Shown here one piece after another: positions 35,653-45,152 of a stretch of 64,000 nucleotides of DNA. Numbering within the stretch: position 1 is the stretch's first letter; each line of letters opens with the position of its first letter. The translations under genes were made by a program, and so were the position numbers. The stretch is taken from positions 3,348,001-3,412,000 of the forward strand of contig NC_013720.1 in NCBI RefSeq assembly GCF_000025185.1, written 5' to 3'. The notes under the pieces are model-generated. The model searched no databases. It saw only the letters and a list, made by a program, of their open reading frames with translations, and was not told the origin of the DNA. Source of the DNA: Pirellula staleyi DSM 6068 (lineage in GTDB: Bacteria > Planctomycetota > Planctomycetia > Pirellulales > Pirellulaceae).

Positions 35653-36048
35653 ATGCTTACTGACCCTATCGCCGATATGTTGACGCGGATTCGCAATGCC
35701 GTGCACGTGGAGCGTCCACATGTGGATGTTCCTGTGTCGAAGGTGAAGCGAGGCGTGGCCGACGTTCTTAAGCGTGAAGGCTACATTTGGGATTGGTCGG
35801 AAGTTGATGGCGAAGCGATCAAAACGCTCCGTCTCGAACTGAAGTACGGCCCCAACGGCGAGCATGTCATCCAGCACATCAAGCGTATCAGCTCGCCTGG
35901 TCGCCGTGTTTATCGTAAAGCCACGGAACTCCGCCCGGTTCTCAACGGCCTGGGTATCTCGATCATCAGCACCAGTGGTGGTGTACTGAGCGATCGCGAA
36001 GCTCGCCAAAAGAAGCTCGGTGGCGAAGTGTTGTGCGAACTCTACTAA
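35653..36048 (+). CDS. rpsH: 30S ribosomal protein S8
   Basis: A 131-residue S8, central to platform assembly. TDPIADMLTRIRNAVHVERPHVDVP, the S8 core with RISSPGRRVYRKATELRPVLNGLG and the C-terminal ISTSGGVLSDREARQKKLGGEVL are diagnostic. Confidence 0.95.
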   Translation: MLTDPIADMLTRIRNAVHVERPHVDVPVSKVKRGVADVLKREGYIWDWSEVDGEAIKTLRLELKYGPNGEHVIQHIKRISSPGRRVYRKATELRPVLNGLGISIISTSGGVLSDREARQKKLGGEVLCELY

Positions 36049-36162
36049 GCGATTTTGCTTCGCACGATTTCGCTGCTTTGCGAGATTGGGAGCTTGAAGC
36101 ATTCCTCGGGTGAGTGAGCTGTTTGATTCAAAGTTTGGTCCTTGTTTTCGGCGAGTGTGATC

Positions 36163-36708
36163 ATGTCACGTATCGGCAATAAACCAGTTCCCGTTCTCGA
36201 CGGCGTGAAAGTCTCGCTTTCGGGTCGGAAGGTTCTCGTCGAAGGTCCCAAGGGGAAGCTCGAGTGGGAACCAAGTAAGCCGATCTCGGTTGAAGTCGAC
36301 GCCGCGACTAAGGAAATTGTCGTTAAACGTGTCGATGATGAGCGTGAATCGCGTGCTTTGCATGGGCTTTCGCGGGCGATCATCAACAACATGATCATTG
36401 GGGTCAAAAACGGTTACGAGAAGCGTCTGGAAGTGGTGGGCGTCGGTTACGTGGTGTCGCTCAAGGGAACGATCCTGAACCTGCGCGTCGGCTTGGCCAA
36501 CGAACTCAAGCGTGAGATTCCCGCTGGCTTGACCGTTACCTGCCCCGATCAAACTCACATTGTGATTCAAGGTTGCGACAAGCAGAAGGTGGGCCAGTTC
36601 GCCGCCGAGCTTCGTTCGCTTCGCAAGCCTGAGCCTTACAAGGGCAAGGGTGTTCGTTATCAGGGTGAAACGATCAAGCTCAAGCCAGGTAAGGCAGCGA
36701 CCAAGTAA
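36163..36708 (+). CDS. rplF: 50S ribosomal protein L6
   Basis: A 181-residue L6 near the factor-binding site, with two similar domains. SRIGNKPVPVLDGVKVSLSG, the linker RLEVVGVGYVV and the C-terminal LRKPEPYKGKGVRYQGE are present. ATG 36163 is preferred over an in-frame start at 36142. Confidence 0.95.
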   Translation: MSRIGNKPVPVLDGVKVSLSGRKVLVEGPKGKLEWEPSKPISVEVDAATKEIVVKRVDDERESRALHGLSRAIINNMIIGVKNGYEKRLEVVGVGYVVSLKGTILNLRVGLANELKREIPAGLTVTCPDQTHIVIQGCDKQKVGQFAAELRSLRKPEPYKGKGVRYQGETIKLKPGKAATK

Positions 36709-36840
36709 AGTTGCTCCGCCAAGTTTCTGTAAGCAGTACGCTACAGACTGCTTGACGCGACAGAAACTCTGTCGACGTCTCAGATAGCTTGGCACCGTGG
36801 CGATGAGAGAGTTACGAATTTTTAGGTTTGAGGTGCGGAC

Positions 36841-37209
36841 GTGGATAAGAACAAGATTCTGGGTGGTCGGCGGCAGCGTCGGAAATATCGCGTGCGTAAA
36901 GCGGTTCGCGGTACGACCGAGCGTCCTCGCTTGTCGGTCTATCGCAGCTTGCAGAACATCTCGGTCCAAGTGATCGACGATTCGCAAGGCAAGACCCTTG
37001 TCTCGGCCAGCACGCTCGACACCAGCGTTCGCGAACAAATTGCTGCAGGCGGCAACAAAGAAGCTGCTGCTGCCATCGGCAAAGTGATCGCCGAACGTGC
37101 GATTGCTGCAGGAATTAAGCAGGTCTGTTTTGATCGCGGTCATTTCCGCTATCATGGTCGTGTAGCTGCTTTGGCCGATGCTGCTCGTGAAGCTGGACTC
37201 AGCTTCTAA
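36841..37209 (+). CDS. rplR: 50S ribosomal protein L18
   Basis: A 122-residue L18, a 5S rRNA-binding protein. [41 protein letters not shown] and [24 protein letters not shown] are canonical. The start is GTG 36841 with GAGG upstream. Confidence 0.95.
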   Translation: MDKNKILGGRRQRRKYRVRKAVRGTTERPRLSVYRSLQNISVQVIDDSQGKTLVSASTLDTSVREQIAAGGNKEAAAAIGKVIAERAIAAGIKQVCFDRGHFRYHGRVAALADAAREAGLSF

Positions 37210-37390
37210 GCAGTGCTGGCTTCTAGCGCTAAGTTGATCAGACCGAAGTCGACCTCGGTGAGGTCGCAAAGAATCACGATTGCAACTTGGATGAGTCGGG
37301 CGTTCATTCAAGCATGACAGGTTGAAAGCCGAGTCCAAACCGCTACTGCCTTTGGCAGTAACTTGAGTATGTATCACGGGAGGAGCCACT

Positions 37391-37876
37391 GTGGCTAACG
37401 AGACGACGCGAAGTGAGTTCATCGACAAGACCGTGCAGATCAAGCGCTGTGCCGCCGTTGTGAAGGGTGGTCGCCGCTTCAGCTTTGCTGCAATGGTGGT
37501 TGTTGGTGACGGTAAGGGACGAGTGGGCTGGGGCTATGCCAAGGCCAACGAAGTTCCCCCCAGCGTCGAAAAGGCTCAAAAGCAAGCCGCTCGTACCATG
37601 GTGAGTGTTCCACTCTCGGAAGGTACGATCCCGCATATGGTGCGAGCTCAGTTCGGTTCGGCTGACGTCATGCTCATGCCCGCTGGTCCTGGTACGGGCG
37701 TTATCGCCGGTGCGGCCGTGCGTGCTGTTTGTGAAGCAGCTGGTATTTCGAACATCATCACCAAAAGCTTCGGCACCGGGAACCAAGTTACCGTTGTCAA
37801 GGCTGCCATCAAGGCTCTTGGTCTCCTGCGTACTTCGCAAGACATCGAGCGGCTGCGAGGAGTTTCGCTGACATGA
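37391..37876 (+). CDS. rpsE: 30S ribosomal protein S5
   Basis: A 161-residue S5, important for decoding fidelity. KTVQIKRCAAVVKGGRRFSF, GDGKGRVGWGYAKANEVP and GTGVIAGAAVRAVCEAAGI are diagnostic. AGGAG lies upstream of the GTG start. Its TGA overlaps the ATG of rplO (ATGA). The usual rpmD (L30) is absent between them. Confidence 0.95.
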   Translation: MANETTRSEFIDKTVQIKRCAAVVKGGRRFSFAAMVVVGDGKGRVGWGYAKANEVPPSVEKAQKQAARTMVSVPLSEGTIPHMVRAQFGSADVMLMPAGPGTGVIAGAAVRAVCEAAGISNIITKSFGTGNQVTVVKAAIKALGLLRTSQDIERLRGVSLT

Positions 37877-38382
37877 GCTTGCACGAAATCAATGTTGGGA
37901 TTGAAAAGCATAAGCACACGAATCGCCGCGGTCGCGGTACTGGTTCGGGCAACGGCAAAACCGCTGGTAAGGGTCACAAGGGCCAACGAGCTCGTGCCGG
38001 TTGGAAGTCGCTTCCGATTTTCCAAGGTGGTGGTAGCCCGCTGGTTCGCCGCGTTCCAAAGCGTGGTTTTACCAATAGCTTCGCTCAGAAGGTCATGATC
38101 ATCAATGTGGGTGATCTCGAGGCCATGTTCGAAGACGGCACCACAGTGACTCCAGAACTGCTCGCCGAGAATCGCATCATCAGCGGTCAGTACGATGTGC
38201 TGAAGGTTTTGGGCGATGGCGATCTGACCAAGAAATTTACGATCTCGGCTCATCGCTTCAGCGAGTCGGCCAAAGAGAAGATCGAAAAGCTCGGCGGCAC
38301 AGCAAACGTGCTACCCGGCAAAGTGACGGTCGCCGAGAAGCGAGCCGCCGCTGAAGCCGCAAAGCCCCCCAAGAAAAAGTAA
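37873..38382 (+). CDS. rplO: 50S ribosomal protein L15
   Basis: A 169-residue L15, a late 50S assembly protein. RRGRGTGSGNGKTAGKGHKGQRAR, FQGGGSPLVRRVPKRGF and VTPELLAENRIISGQYDVLKVLGDGDL match. The C terminus carries about 20 extra Lys/Ala residues compared with most L15 proteins. It overlaps rpsE by four bases. Confidence 0.94.
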   Translation: MSLHEINVGIEKHKHTNRRGRGTGSGNGKTAGKGHKGQRARAGWKSLPIFQGGGSPLVRRVPKRGFTNSFAQKVMIINVGDLEAMFEDGTTVTPELLAENRIISGQYDVLKVLGDGDLTKKFTISAHRFSESAKEKIEKLGGTANVLPGKVTVAEKRAAAEAAKPPKKK

Positions 38383-38844
38383 GCTAGTCGAAAAAGACAC
38401 CCAGCCCGGGTCAGTGCAAGCTGACTCGGGCAGCTTGTTGTTGGTAGCCACTTTTTGGTTGCATTTCGGCAAGCCACAGGCGATCATCACGGGCATTGCT
38501 CACCAGCCTTCCTTCAACCGCACGCTTCGCCTAACGAAACTGTCCGTAGAACACGATAGGTTGCAGGTCCTTCTCCCACCTTGTGCCATCTCGAAGTCGT
38601 CCGCGATTTCTGTTCTTTCTGGCTTCGCTCTCGCATAGCAGCGCTCGACAGGATTTGGTAAGTTGCCAGCTCTAGTGGATCTTTCGTAGAAGCTCAGTTC
38701 AGACTCTTTGTAGCCTTATGGGTTGCGGGTGCGGACGCTTCGAGCGATCGATTCCAGAAGCCTCGATCAGATAGACAAGTTGGTTGCTCGGGCAGGTAGG
38801 CCTTCGAGCGAGAACCGCAAGACCTTTCCCGGACGGATTACCTT
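38383..38844. other. rplO-secY spacer with one hairpin, 462 bp
   Basis: An inverted repeat CCCGGGTCAG/CTGACTCGGG (38405-38414 and 38421-38430, one G-T pair) stands 22 bp after rplO. It could attenuate or end the S10 transcript, though only a mixed T/G tail follows. The remaining DNA has no supported gene and presumably carries the secY promoter. Confidence 0.5.
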
Positions 38845-40230
38845 ATGTGGCAGAAATTCAGGGCGATTTTCACTATCCCCGAACTGCGGCAGAAGATCAT
38901 CTTCACTGCCATTCTTCTCGGCGTGTTCCGCATTGGTTATCACATTCCACTCCCTGTGGTGAACCAGGCTCAGTTGGCTGCCAACATGGACAGCCAATCG
39001 AATGAACTTGCGAAGTTCTTCACCAATGTGGCTGTGTTCAGCGCGGCCGACCTGAAGCAAGTGACGATCTTTGGTCTCGGCATTATGCCGTACATCTCAG
39101 CCTCGATCATTTTGCAGCTCCTCGGAAGTGTTTGGAAGCCGCTCGAAGACCTTCGTAAGGAAGGGGAAACGGGGCGGAAGAAAATCAACGAATACACCCG
39201 CTATCTCACGGTGGCGATGTGTGTGGTCCAGAGCATGATGTTCCTTGGGACCATGCTATCTAGTGGTGATGGTCAAGCCTCGACGATTCACCCTGACTTT
39301 TTGTCAGGTAATTCGCTTCACTGGTCGTGGTATATCACCTGCATTCTCACCATGACCTGCGGCACGATGTTCGTGATGTGGATTGGTGAGCAGATCGACG
39401 AGTTCGGTATCGGCAATGGTATCAGCTTGCTCATCATGGCAGGCATTTTGGCCCAGATGCCAGTGGCACTTATCGACTTTACGACCAACATGAAGTGGTC
39501 GCTAACCGCATTCAGCGAAGTTGGTATTGAGCACATCGTCGTTCTGGCGATTCTGTTTGTGGCGGTGGTTTTTGGAGTGGTGTTTATCACCTTAGGACAG
39601 CGTCAGATCCCAACACAAAGCGCTAAGCATGTGCGTGGTCGTCGCCAGTTCGGTGGTGGTCGTCAGTACCTGCCACTCCGGCTGAATCAGTCGGGTGTGA
39701 TGCCGATCATCTTCGCCAGCAGCTTGCTGATGCTTCCCGCGTTCATCTTTGGTTTGATCGCCAGCTCGTTCGCCGGTTCGGAAAGCGATAGTGGACAGAC
39801 CACTGCCAAGTTCTTTTACGAACTGCAGGGGATGTTTGCCAGCGGAACGAGCTTCACCTACATCGTTTGCTACGTGATTCTGATCTACTTCTTCAGCTAC
39901 TTTTGGACCGCTATTACCTTCAACCCGAAGGAAATGGCTGACAACCTGAAAGACTTTGGAACGTTCATCCCCGGCTATCGTCCAGGTCGCCGAACTGCCG
40001 AGCATCTCGAAAAAGTGATGGTTCGCATCACTTATGTGGGTGCGGCATTTTTGTCGCTCGTGGCCATTGTTCCTACGTTTGTTTCGAGTGCTTTGAACGT
40101 GGCCCCGAACGTAGCGAGCTTTTACGGTGGAACTGGTCTTTTGATTGCTGTTTCGGTTGCTTTCGATCTGATTCAGAAGATCGACAGCCACTTGGTGATG
40201 CGAGACTATCGCGGACTCCTGGAACCTTAA
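38845..40230 (+). CDS. secY: Preprotein translocase subunit SecY
   Basis: The channel of the Sec translocon, 461 residues, with ten predicted membrane helices. The opening FRAIFTIPELRQKIIFTAILL, FGLGIMPYISASIILQLL, FGIGNGISLLIMAGI, YLPLRLNQSGVMPIIFASSLLMLP and the cytoplasmic loop FIPGYRPGRRTAEHLEKVMVRITYVGA are hallmark SecY sequences. Extra residues occur in the first periplasmic loops. It is followed by adk with 81 bp between. Confidence 0.96.
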   Translation: MWQKFRAIFTIPELRQKIIFTAILLGVFRIGYHIPLPVVNQAQLAANMDSQSNELAKFFTNVAVFSAADLKQVTIFGLGIMPYISASIILQLLGSVWKPLEDLRKEGETGRKKINEYTRYLTVAMCVVQSMMFLGTMLSSGDGQASTIHPDFLSGNSLHWSWYITCILTMTCGTMFVMWIGEQIDEFGIGNGISLLIMAGILAQMPVALIDFTTNMKWSLTAFSEVGIEHIVVLAILFVAVVFGVVFITLGQRQIPTQSAKHVRGRRQFGGGRQYLPLRLNQSGVMPIIFASSLLMLPAFIFGLIASSFAGSESDSGQTTAKFFYELQGMFASGTSFTYIVCYVILIYFFSYFWTAITFNPKEMADNLKDFGTFIPGYRPGRRTAEHLEKVMVRITYVGAAFLSLVAIVPTFVSSALNVAPNVASFYGGTGLLIAVSVAFDLIQKIDSHLVMRDYRGLLEP

Positions 40231-40311
40231 TCCTGACGCTTCTTCGGAGGCGGATTACTCGAAGTGGAAGGCCTCGCGGGGCGGATCGGCGGGGAATCTG
40301 GCGAGGCTGGC

Positions 40312-40902
40312 ATGCTGATAGTTTTCATCGGTCCTCCGGGTGCGGGGAAAGGTACTCAGTCCAAGCGACTGCTCGAGTACCTCGGCATCCCCCACCTTTC
40401 GACCGGCGAACTCTTGCGAGCCGCCAAGAGTCAGCAAACACCACTGGGTCTGCTGGCCGCCCAATATGTCGATCGCGGGCAACTTGCCCCTGATCCTTTG
40501 GTTCTGAGCCTGGTGGGGGAGTGCCTCGACCAGCCTGAGTTCGCGAAGGGGTGTTTGTTCGACGGTTTTCCTCGCACGCTGCAGCAGGCACGTTCGCTCG
40601 ACGTCACGCTCGAGGGTCGCAAGACCCCACTCGATATGGTGATTGAGCTGGCTGCTGATGAGGCGGAGTTGGTCGGACGTATGCTTCGCCGAGCAGCCGC
40701 TGAAAAGCGTGCTGACGACAATCCGCAAACGATCACACAGCGAATGGAAGTCTATAAACGGCAAACCTTTCCGCTGCTCGACTATTATCGAAAACAGGGC
40801 CTGTTGGTGTCGATCGACGCTTTAGGGACCGCCGACGAGGTGTTTGCCAAGATCAAGGCAGAGGTTGATCGCTGCCGGGAGCATCCTGTCGTACGAAGTT
40901 AA
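40312..40902 (+). CDS. adk: Adenylate kinase, short-LID form
   Basis: Interconverts ATP and AMP with two ADP. The 196-residue enzyme has P-loop GPPGAGKGTQ at 7-16, STGELLR in the AMP-binding domain, GFPRTLQQA and the LID start RMLRRAA. The LID is the short form: residues pass from RRAAAEKRADDNP to the TITQR helix without the 27-residue zinc-capable insertion. ATG 40312 has GCGAGG just upstream; an in-frame start at 40264 is less likely. Confidence 0.93.
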   Translation: MLIVFIGPPGAGKGTQSKRLLEYLGIPHLSTGELLRAAKSQQTPLGLLAAQYVDRGQLAPDPLVLSLVGECLDQPEFAKGCLFDGFPRTLQQARSLDVTLEGRKTPLDMVIELAADEAELVGRMLRRAAAEKRADDNPQTITQRMEVYKRQTFPLLDYYRKQGLLVSIDALGTADEVFAKIKAEVDRCREHPVVRS

Positions 40903-41055
40903 GTGCTTTCACTGCCAAGCTGGCGATTCTGTAAGCTAGCGAGCCTGCGAGGGTTAGTTTGGTGTTGAAAGGGTGGATTTCGTTGTCTGGGTTCGAAGTC
41001 AAGTCGAACTGATGGCGAAAGACTCGAAAACATGAAAATTCCTCGCCGCCGCCCC

Positions 41056-41085
41056 TTGTGAGCAGTAGGCGAGTAGGGCTATACT
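41056..41085 (+). promoter_or_regulatory. Promoter upstream of rpmJ
   Basis: TTGTGA at 41056-41061 and TATACT at 41080-41085 are spaced 18 bp, 40 bp before the rpmJ start. A separate promoter here would drive rpmJ-rpsM-rpsK-rpoA-rplQ independently of secY-adk. Confidence 0.6.
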
Positions 41086-41124
41086 TTCTCGCTTTCCTCT
41101 AGCGCAAGCATGTGTGGTGGTGAT

Positions 41125-41238
41125 ATGAAGGTTCGAACCAGCGTGAAAAAGATTTGCGAGAACTGCAAGATCGTTCGTCGCAAAGGTCGGGTTTATGTCG
41201 TGTGCAGCAATGCTCGCCACAAGCAGCGCCAGGGCTAG
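41125..41238 (+). CDS. rpmJ: 50S ribosomal protein L36
   Basis: A 37-residue zinc-ribbon L36, one of the smallest ribosomal proteins. It begins [20 protein letters not shown] and ends with [15 protein letters not shown]. The ligands are Cys11, Cys14, Cys27 and His32, so this is the zinc-binding form. The usual neighbours map and infA between adk and rpmJ are missing. Confidence 0.95.
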   Translation: MKVRTSVKKICENCKIVRRKGRVYVVCSNARHKQRQG

Positions 41239-41444
41239 CAGTTACGCTGCCTAGCTAACTTGCTTGGGCACGAAACTGAGCGAGCCTTGTCAAAGCTTGT
41301 CTTGATTTAGTTCGAGAGAGCAGCACGGCTCAAATCGCGATTTTATCCCTACTGCATCGCTGGACCTGTTGTCCGCGGCAGTTTGAATCAGAAACTAATA
41401 GACAAAATAGCCGGTGTGAGTTTTCGGTACTGGAGCATTGGGTT

Positions 41445-41828
41445 ATGCCTCGTTTGCTAGGTGTGGACATTCCGAACGATAAGCCCACGGTCATCTCGCT
41501 GGGGTATCTGTACGGTGTTGGCGATCATGTGGCCCGCGAACTTTGCCAAAAAGCTGGCATCGACACGGAAAAGCGTGCTCGTGACCTTTCGGAAGAAGAG
41601 TTGGCCCGCCTGGCCACGTTGCTCGAGCGCGACTACACGGTGGAAGGTCCTCTCCGTCGTCTCGTCCAGCAGAACATCAATCGCCTCCGCGACATCAAGT
41701 GCTACCGCGGTATTCGTCACCGCCTGGGCCTTCCTGTTCGCGGTCAACGTACCAAGACAAACGCACGCACCCGTAAAGGTCCTAAGAAGACCGTTGCTGG
41801 TAAGAAGGGTGTGAAGGACATGCGTTAG
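41445..41828 (+). CDS. rpsM: 30S ribosomal protein S13
   Basis: A 127-residue S13 of the 30S head. MPRLLGVDIPNDKPTVISLGYLYGVG, LRRLVQQNINRLRDIKCYRGIRHRLGLPVRGQRTKTNARTRKG is the canonical backbone. It lies 206 bp after rpmJ, a relatively long spacer without a visible gene. Confidence 0.95.
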   Translation: MPRLLGVDIPNDKPTVISLGYLYGVGDHVARELCQKAGIDTEKRARDLSEEELARLATLLERDYTVEGPLRRLVQQNINRLRDIKCYRGIRHRLGLPVRGQRTKTNARTRKGPKKTVAGKKGVKDMR

Positions 41829-42011
41829 TTGGCCTTCGTGGTGGTATCGCTTCCTTGCGAAGTTGATTATCTGCCACAAGACCACATGCCATGTCGTCAA
41901 CGATCAATCCGGTGTCGCCTCGAGAGTGACACTGCGAGCTTAAGAATCACTTGTGAATCATTTCTGCTTCTCTCGAGCAGACCAAACTTGTTGACCTAAG
42001 GGTGAGAAGTC

Positions 42012-42392
42012 GTGTCGAAAGTTAAGAAGAAGAAAATTCGTCGCAATGTGACGGTCGCCATCGCTCACGTGAAAGCGACCTTCAACAACACGACCGTTAC
42101 TGTCACCGACACCAAGGGTGACACGCTTTGTTGGGCTAGCGCTGGCACCTGTGGCTTCAAAGGAAGCCGCAAGAGCACCCCGTTTGCCGGACAGTGCGCT
42201 GGTCAGCAAGCTGCCGAGAAGGCTTCGAAATATGGTGTGAAGGAACTGGAAGTTCGCGTGAAAGGTCCCGGTTCGGGCCGCGAAAGTGCAATCACCGCAT
42301 TGCAGACCGCTGGCATGACCGTCAAGACGATTGAAGATTGCACGCCGATCCCACACAACGGCTGCCGTCCTCCGAAGCGTCGCCGCGTGTGA
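42012..42392 (+). CDS. rpsK: 30S ribosomal protein S11
   Basis: A 126-residue S11 of the platform. [65 protein letters not shown] and [18 protein letters not shown] are diagnostic. The start is GTG. The usual rpsD (S4) does not follow. Confidence 0.96.
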   Translation: MSKVKKKKIRRNVTVAIAHVKATFNNTTVTVTDTKGDTLCWASAGTCGFKGSRKSTPFAGQCAGQQAAEKASKYGVKELEVRVKGPGSGRESAITALQTAGMTVKTIEDCTPIPHNGCRPPKRRRV

Positions 42393-42520
42393 TCTGGCGT
42401 TGTCTATGCTCGTCTGCTGAGTACCTCACAGAGTGTCTCGCAGTCGCTAGGCAACCTAAGCTCGCAACAGACCGTTCCCCCTGACGTATTTTTCGATTTG
42501 GTTCCTCGGGAGAGATTGCA

Positions 42521-43513
42521 ATGCATATTCGCTGGCGGGGATTCGAACTTCCCAGCATCGTCAACTGCGATGCCACCACACTCACTTCGACCTACGGCAA
42601 ATTCGTTGCCGAACCGTTCGAGCGTGGCTTCGGCACCACAATTGGCAATAGCTTGCGTCGAATCCTGCTGTCGAGCCTCGAAGGTTCCGCTATTACGCAG
42701 ATCAAGATTCGTGGCGCTCAGCACGAGTTCACCACCATCCCCGGTGTTCTCGAAGATGTCACCGACATCGTGCTCAACGTCAAGTCGCTGGTGGTGAAGA
42801 ATCACAGCGAATCGACCCGTGTGATCACCGTCGAAAAGAACACCACCGGTTTGATTACAGGTGCCGATGTTCAAGTTGATAGCGACGTTGAAATCATCAA
42901 CAAGAACCACGTTCTGGCGACCCTGACCGACAACGTTCCATTCATGATGGAAATGGTTGTTGAAAATGGTCGTGGTTATATTCCAGCAACCGAGCATAGC
43001 ACCGGCGATCACGAAATCGGCATCATTCCCATTGATGCCGTGTTCAGCCCGATCACCCGTGTTCGCTATGAAGTGGAAGAAACCCGCGTGGGTCAAAAGA
43101 CGAACTACGATCGCCTGACGCTTGAGATCTGGACCAATGGTTCGATCCATCCTGAAATGGCGCTCGTCGAATCGGCCAAGATTCTCCGCAAGCATCTCAA
43201 TCCGTTCGTGCAGTACTCTGAACTCGGCCCACGCGTGCATGCCCCATCTCGTGGTGGCAGCCCTGTGGTCGACGGTGCTCTCGACGGCAAGCTTGCCATG
43301 AGCTTGGCTGAATTGAAGCTGTCGGTTCGAGCCATGAACTGCCTCGAATCGGAAAACATCCACACCGTTCGCGACTTGGTGCAGAAGACAGAAGATCAAC
43401 TGCTTGAAGTTCGCAACTTCGGCGAGACTACACTCAACGAAGTCAAAGACAAATTGCACGACCTGGGTATGTACTTGGGAATGCGAGTTCCGCCAGCTTC
43501 GATGGCTCGCTAG
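42521..43513 (+). CDS. rpoA: DNA-directed RNA polymerase alpha subunit
   Basis: A 330-residue alpha subunit that dimerises to nucleate RNA polymerase. The N-terminal domain (1-235) has [24 protein letters not shown] and the [20 protein letters not shown] segment. The C-terminal DNA-binding domain (about 260-320) is [46 protein letters not shown]. Length and order fit the family. Confidence 0.96.
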   Translation: MHIRWRGFELPSIVNCDATTLTSTYGKFVAEPFERGFGTTIGNSLRRILLSSLEGSAITQIKIRGAQHEFTTIPGVLEDVTDIVLNVKSLVVKNHSESTRVITVEKNTTGLITGADVQVDSDVEIINKNHVLATLTDNVPFMMEMVVENGRGYIPATEHSTGDHEIGIIPIDAVFSPITRVRYEVEETRVGQKTNYDRLTLEIWTNGSIHPEMALVESAKILRKHLNPFVQYSELGPRVHAPSRGGSPVVDGALDGKLAMSLAELKLSVRAMNCLESENIHTVRDLVQKTEDQLLEVRNFGETTLNEVKDKLHDLGMYLGMRVPPASMAR

Positions 43514-43583
43514 TCATCGATGATGCCTGATTTTGGAACTCAGATCCTCAGCCGCCCACTTTTTTGATATTTGCGAGTTTGCC

Positions 43584-44162
43584 ATGCGTCACCGTCGTAA
43601 AGGCCGCGTCCTCGGCCGTAGCCCAAGTCACCGCAAAGCTTTGCTGAAGAATCTCGCTGCGGCGCTGGTTCTCACTGAACGCGACGCCGAGGGAGAAGAG
43701 AATGCTCCTAAGGTGAAGGGACGCATCGTTACCACGCTGCATAAGGCGAAAGAAGTTCGCCCGCTCGTCGAACGTTGCATCACCATTGCTCGTCGTTCGC
43801 TCAAGCACATTGAAGCTGCCAAAAAGCTCGGCACCGAAGCCAAGCGTGGCACCGAAGCTTGGAATCAGTGGCGAAAGAGCCCGCAGTGGCGCGATTGGGC
43901 CAAGGCAGTTGCACCAGCTGTTGCTGCTCGCCGCCAAGCGATTCGTATGCTTGGTGACAAGACGGCCGTTCGCATTCTATTCAACGACCTCGGCCCTCGC
44001 TTTAAGGATCGCGACGGGGGTTACACCCGCGTTGTTCGTCTTGCCAAGCCACGCCTGGGTGACGCCGGTACTCGAGCCATCATCGAATTCGTAGGCATTC
44101 GCGATCGCGTCGTTCAGAAGGCTGAGAAGCCTTCGTTCGGTGGCGATGAAGCTTCGAACTAA
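43584..44162 (+). CDS. rplQ: 50S ribosomal protein L17 with internal insertion
   Basis: A 192-residue L17, about 70 longer than the usual 120. MRHRRKGRVLGRSPSHRKALLKN and the later NDLGPRFKDRDGGYTRVV are canonical. An extra helical insertion of roughly 45 residues (about 72-115, rich in Trp and Lys), a shorter one near 33-45 and a C-terminal extension explain the length. ATG 43584 is the family start. Confidence 0.93.
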   Translation: MRHRRKGRVLGRSPSHRKALLKNLAAALVLTERDAEGEENAPKVKGRIVTTLHKAKEVRPLVERCITIARRSLKHIEAAKKLGTEAKRGTEAWNQWRKSPQWRDWAKAVAPAVAARRQAIRMLGDKTAVRILFNDLGPRFKDRDGGYTRVVRLAKPRLGDAGTRAIIEFVGIRDRVVQKAEKPSFGGDEASN

Positions 44163-44215
44163 GGTCGATTGGTTCGCTCGTTCTGGGCACCTCATCCAAA
44201 CGATTTAAGCAAAAG

Positions 44216-44243
44216 CGAGTTCGCTCCGGCTAACTCGGTTTTT
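44216..44243 (+). terminator. Rho-independent terminator of the ribosomal/rpoA block
   Basis: A stem CGAGTT/AACTCG (44216-44221 and 44232-44237) with a 10-nt loop runs into GTTTTTT. It lies 53 bp after rplQ and plausibly ends the large ribosomal transcript. Confidence 0.75.
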
Positions 44244-44368
44244 TGCTGCGCGTTGCTTGCCCGGAAAGATGGCAAAAGTGCTTTGATCCGCACTTGTTTC
44301 CCCCGTCGACCTGAAGCATCATAGGCCCATCATTCGAAAAATCGTTCCGGGAACAGGAGTTTCTCCCG

Positions 44369-45025
44369 GTGGCTAAATCACGAGCAGAACATCGACGGGG
44401 AAGCAGCGGCGCATCAGCACGTGGGGAATTAGCTCCCGTGCTCCGTGCAAAGTCTGTGTTCGACTTTACTGCCGCCATTCGGAGCGTCTGCATCGAAGCG
44501 GTGGCCGTGACCCCCGAGCTATCGCACGTCGATTTTTCGCGGATTGCCGTCACCTTCAGCCAGGCACGCAGCACGAGTAAGTGGGGGCTCTATGCGTCCC
44601 TCACACCACTTCGATTTGAAGGTGGGAGTGCAGTCGGTGTTCGTCGGGGAAAGAAGCTGCGGATTCAGCGAGTCGTTTCACCCGCTGGTGTCGAGATGCT
44701 CTACATCCTGACGTTTTGTCTTCCCCGGTTTATGAACCTCGATTTCCGCGAGAAGCTGATCACGATCTTCCACGAACTGTGGCACATTAGCCCGAAGTTT
44801 GACGGTGATATTCGCCGACACGAGGGACGCTGCTATGCCCACTCGTCGTCGCAAGCGGCGTACGATTTTGAAATGGGAAAGCTTGCCGATCGCTGGATGA
44901 CGCGTGGCATCGATCCGGCACTCGTCGGTTTTCTCGAGGGAAATTTCAACAGCCTGGCGACCAACTTTGGCCGAGTAGTGGGAATGAAATGCCCGCGTCC
45001 TCGACTTCTTCCGGCGGATCGGTAG
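44369..45025 (+). CDS. Putative zinc metallopeptidase with HELWH motif
   Basis: A 218-residue cytoplasmic protein. The zinc-peptidase signature HELWH is at 135-139, preceded by IITIF-type hydrophobic residues and followed by a short spacer and RRHEGRCYAHSS, which offers further His ligands. The sequence resembles a family often found in phages and called putative phage metallopeptidase; here the surroundings are ribosomal and not phage. An Arg/Ser-rich N terminus of 20 residues precedes the fold. The start is GTG 44369. Substrate is unknown. Confidence 0.72.
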   Translation: MAKSRAEHRRGSSGASARGELAPVLRAKSVFDFTAAIRSVCIEAVAVTPELSHVDFSRIAVTFSQARSTSKWGLYASLTPLRFEGGSAVGVRRGKKLRIQRVVSPAGVEMLYILTFCLPRFMNLDFREKLITIFHELWHISPKFDGDIRRHEGRCYAHSSSQAAYDFEMGKLADRWMTRGIDPALVGFLEGNFNSLATNFGRVVGMKCPRPRLLPADR

Positions 45026-45152
45026 TCAAAACCGCTCGATCTGCTCGCTTCCGGCTCCCGGCAATTGCCTGCGAGCACTGCCGTAGCTACAAGTAAAGAA
45101 GGGGCCCACTTGGGGCAATCCGAAGAGTGCCCGGCGTTTGCGAGGTACCAAC

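Noticed and set aside
36166-37443. A 425-residue minus-strand frame antisense to L6, L18 and the start of S5
   Set aside because: It is long only because codon bias leaves the antisense frame open; no family resemblance.
42404-43459. A 351-residue minus-strand frame antisense to rpoA
   Set aside because: Antisense shadow of rpoA with no ribosome site or known domain.
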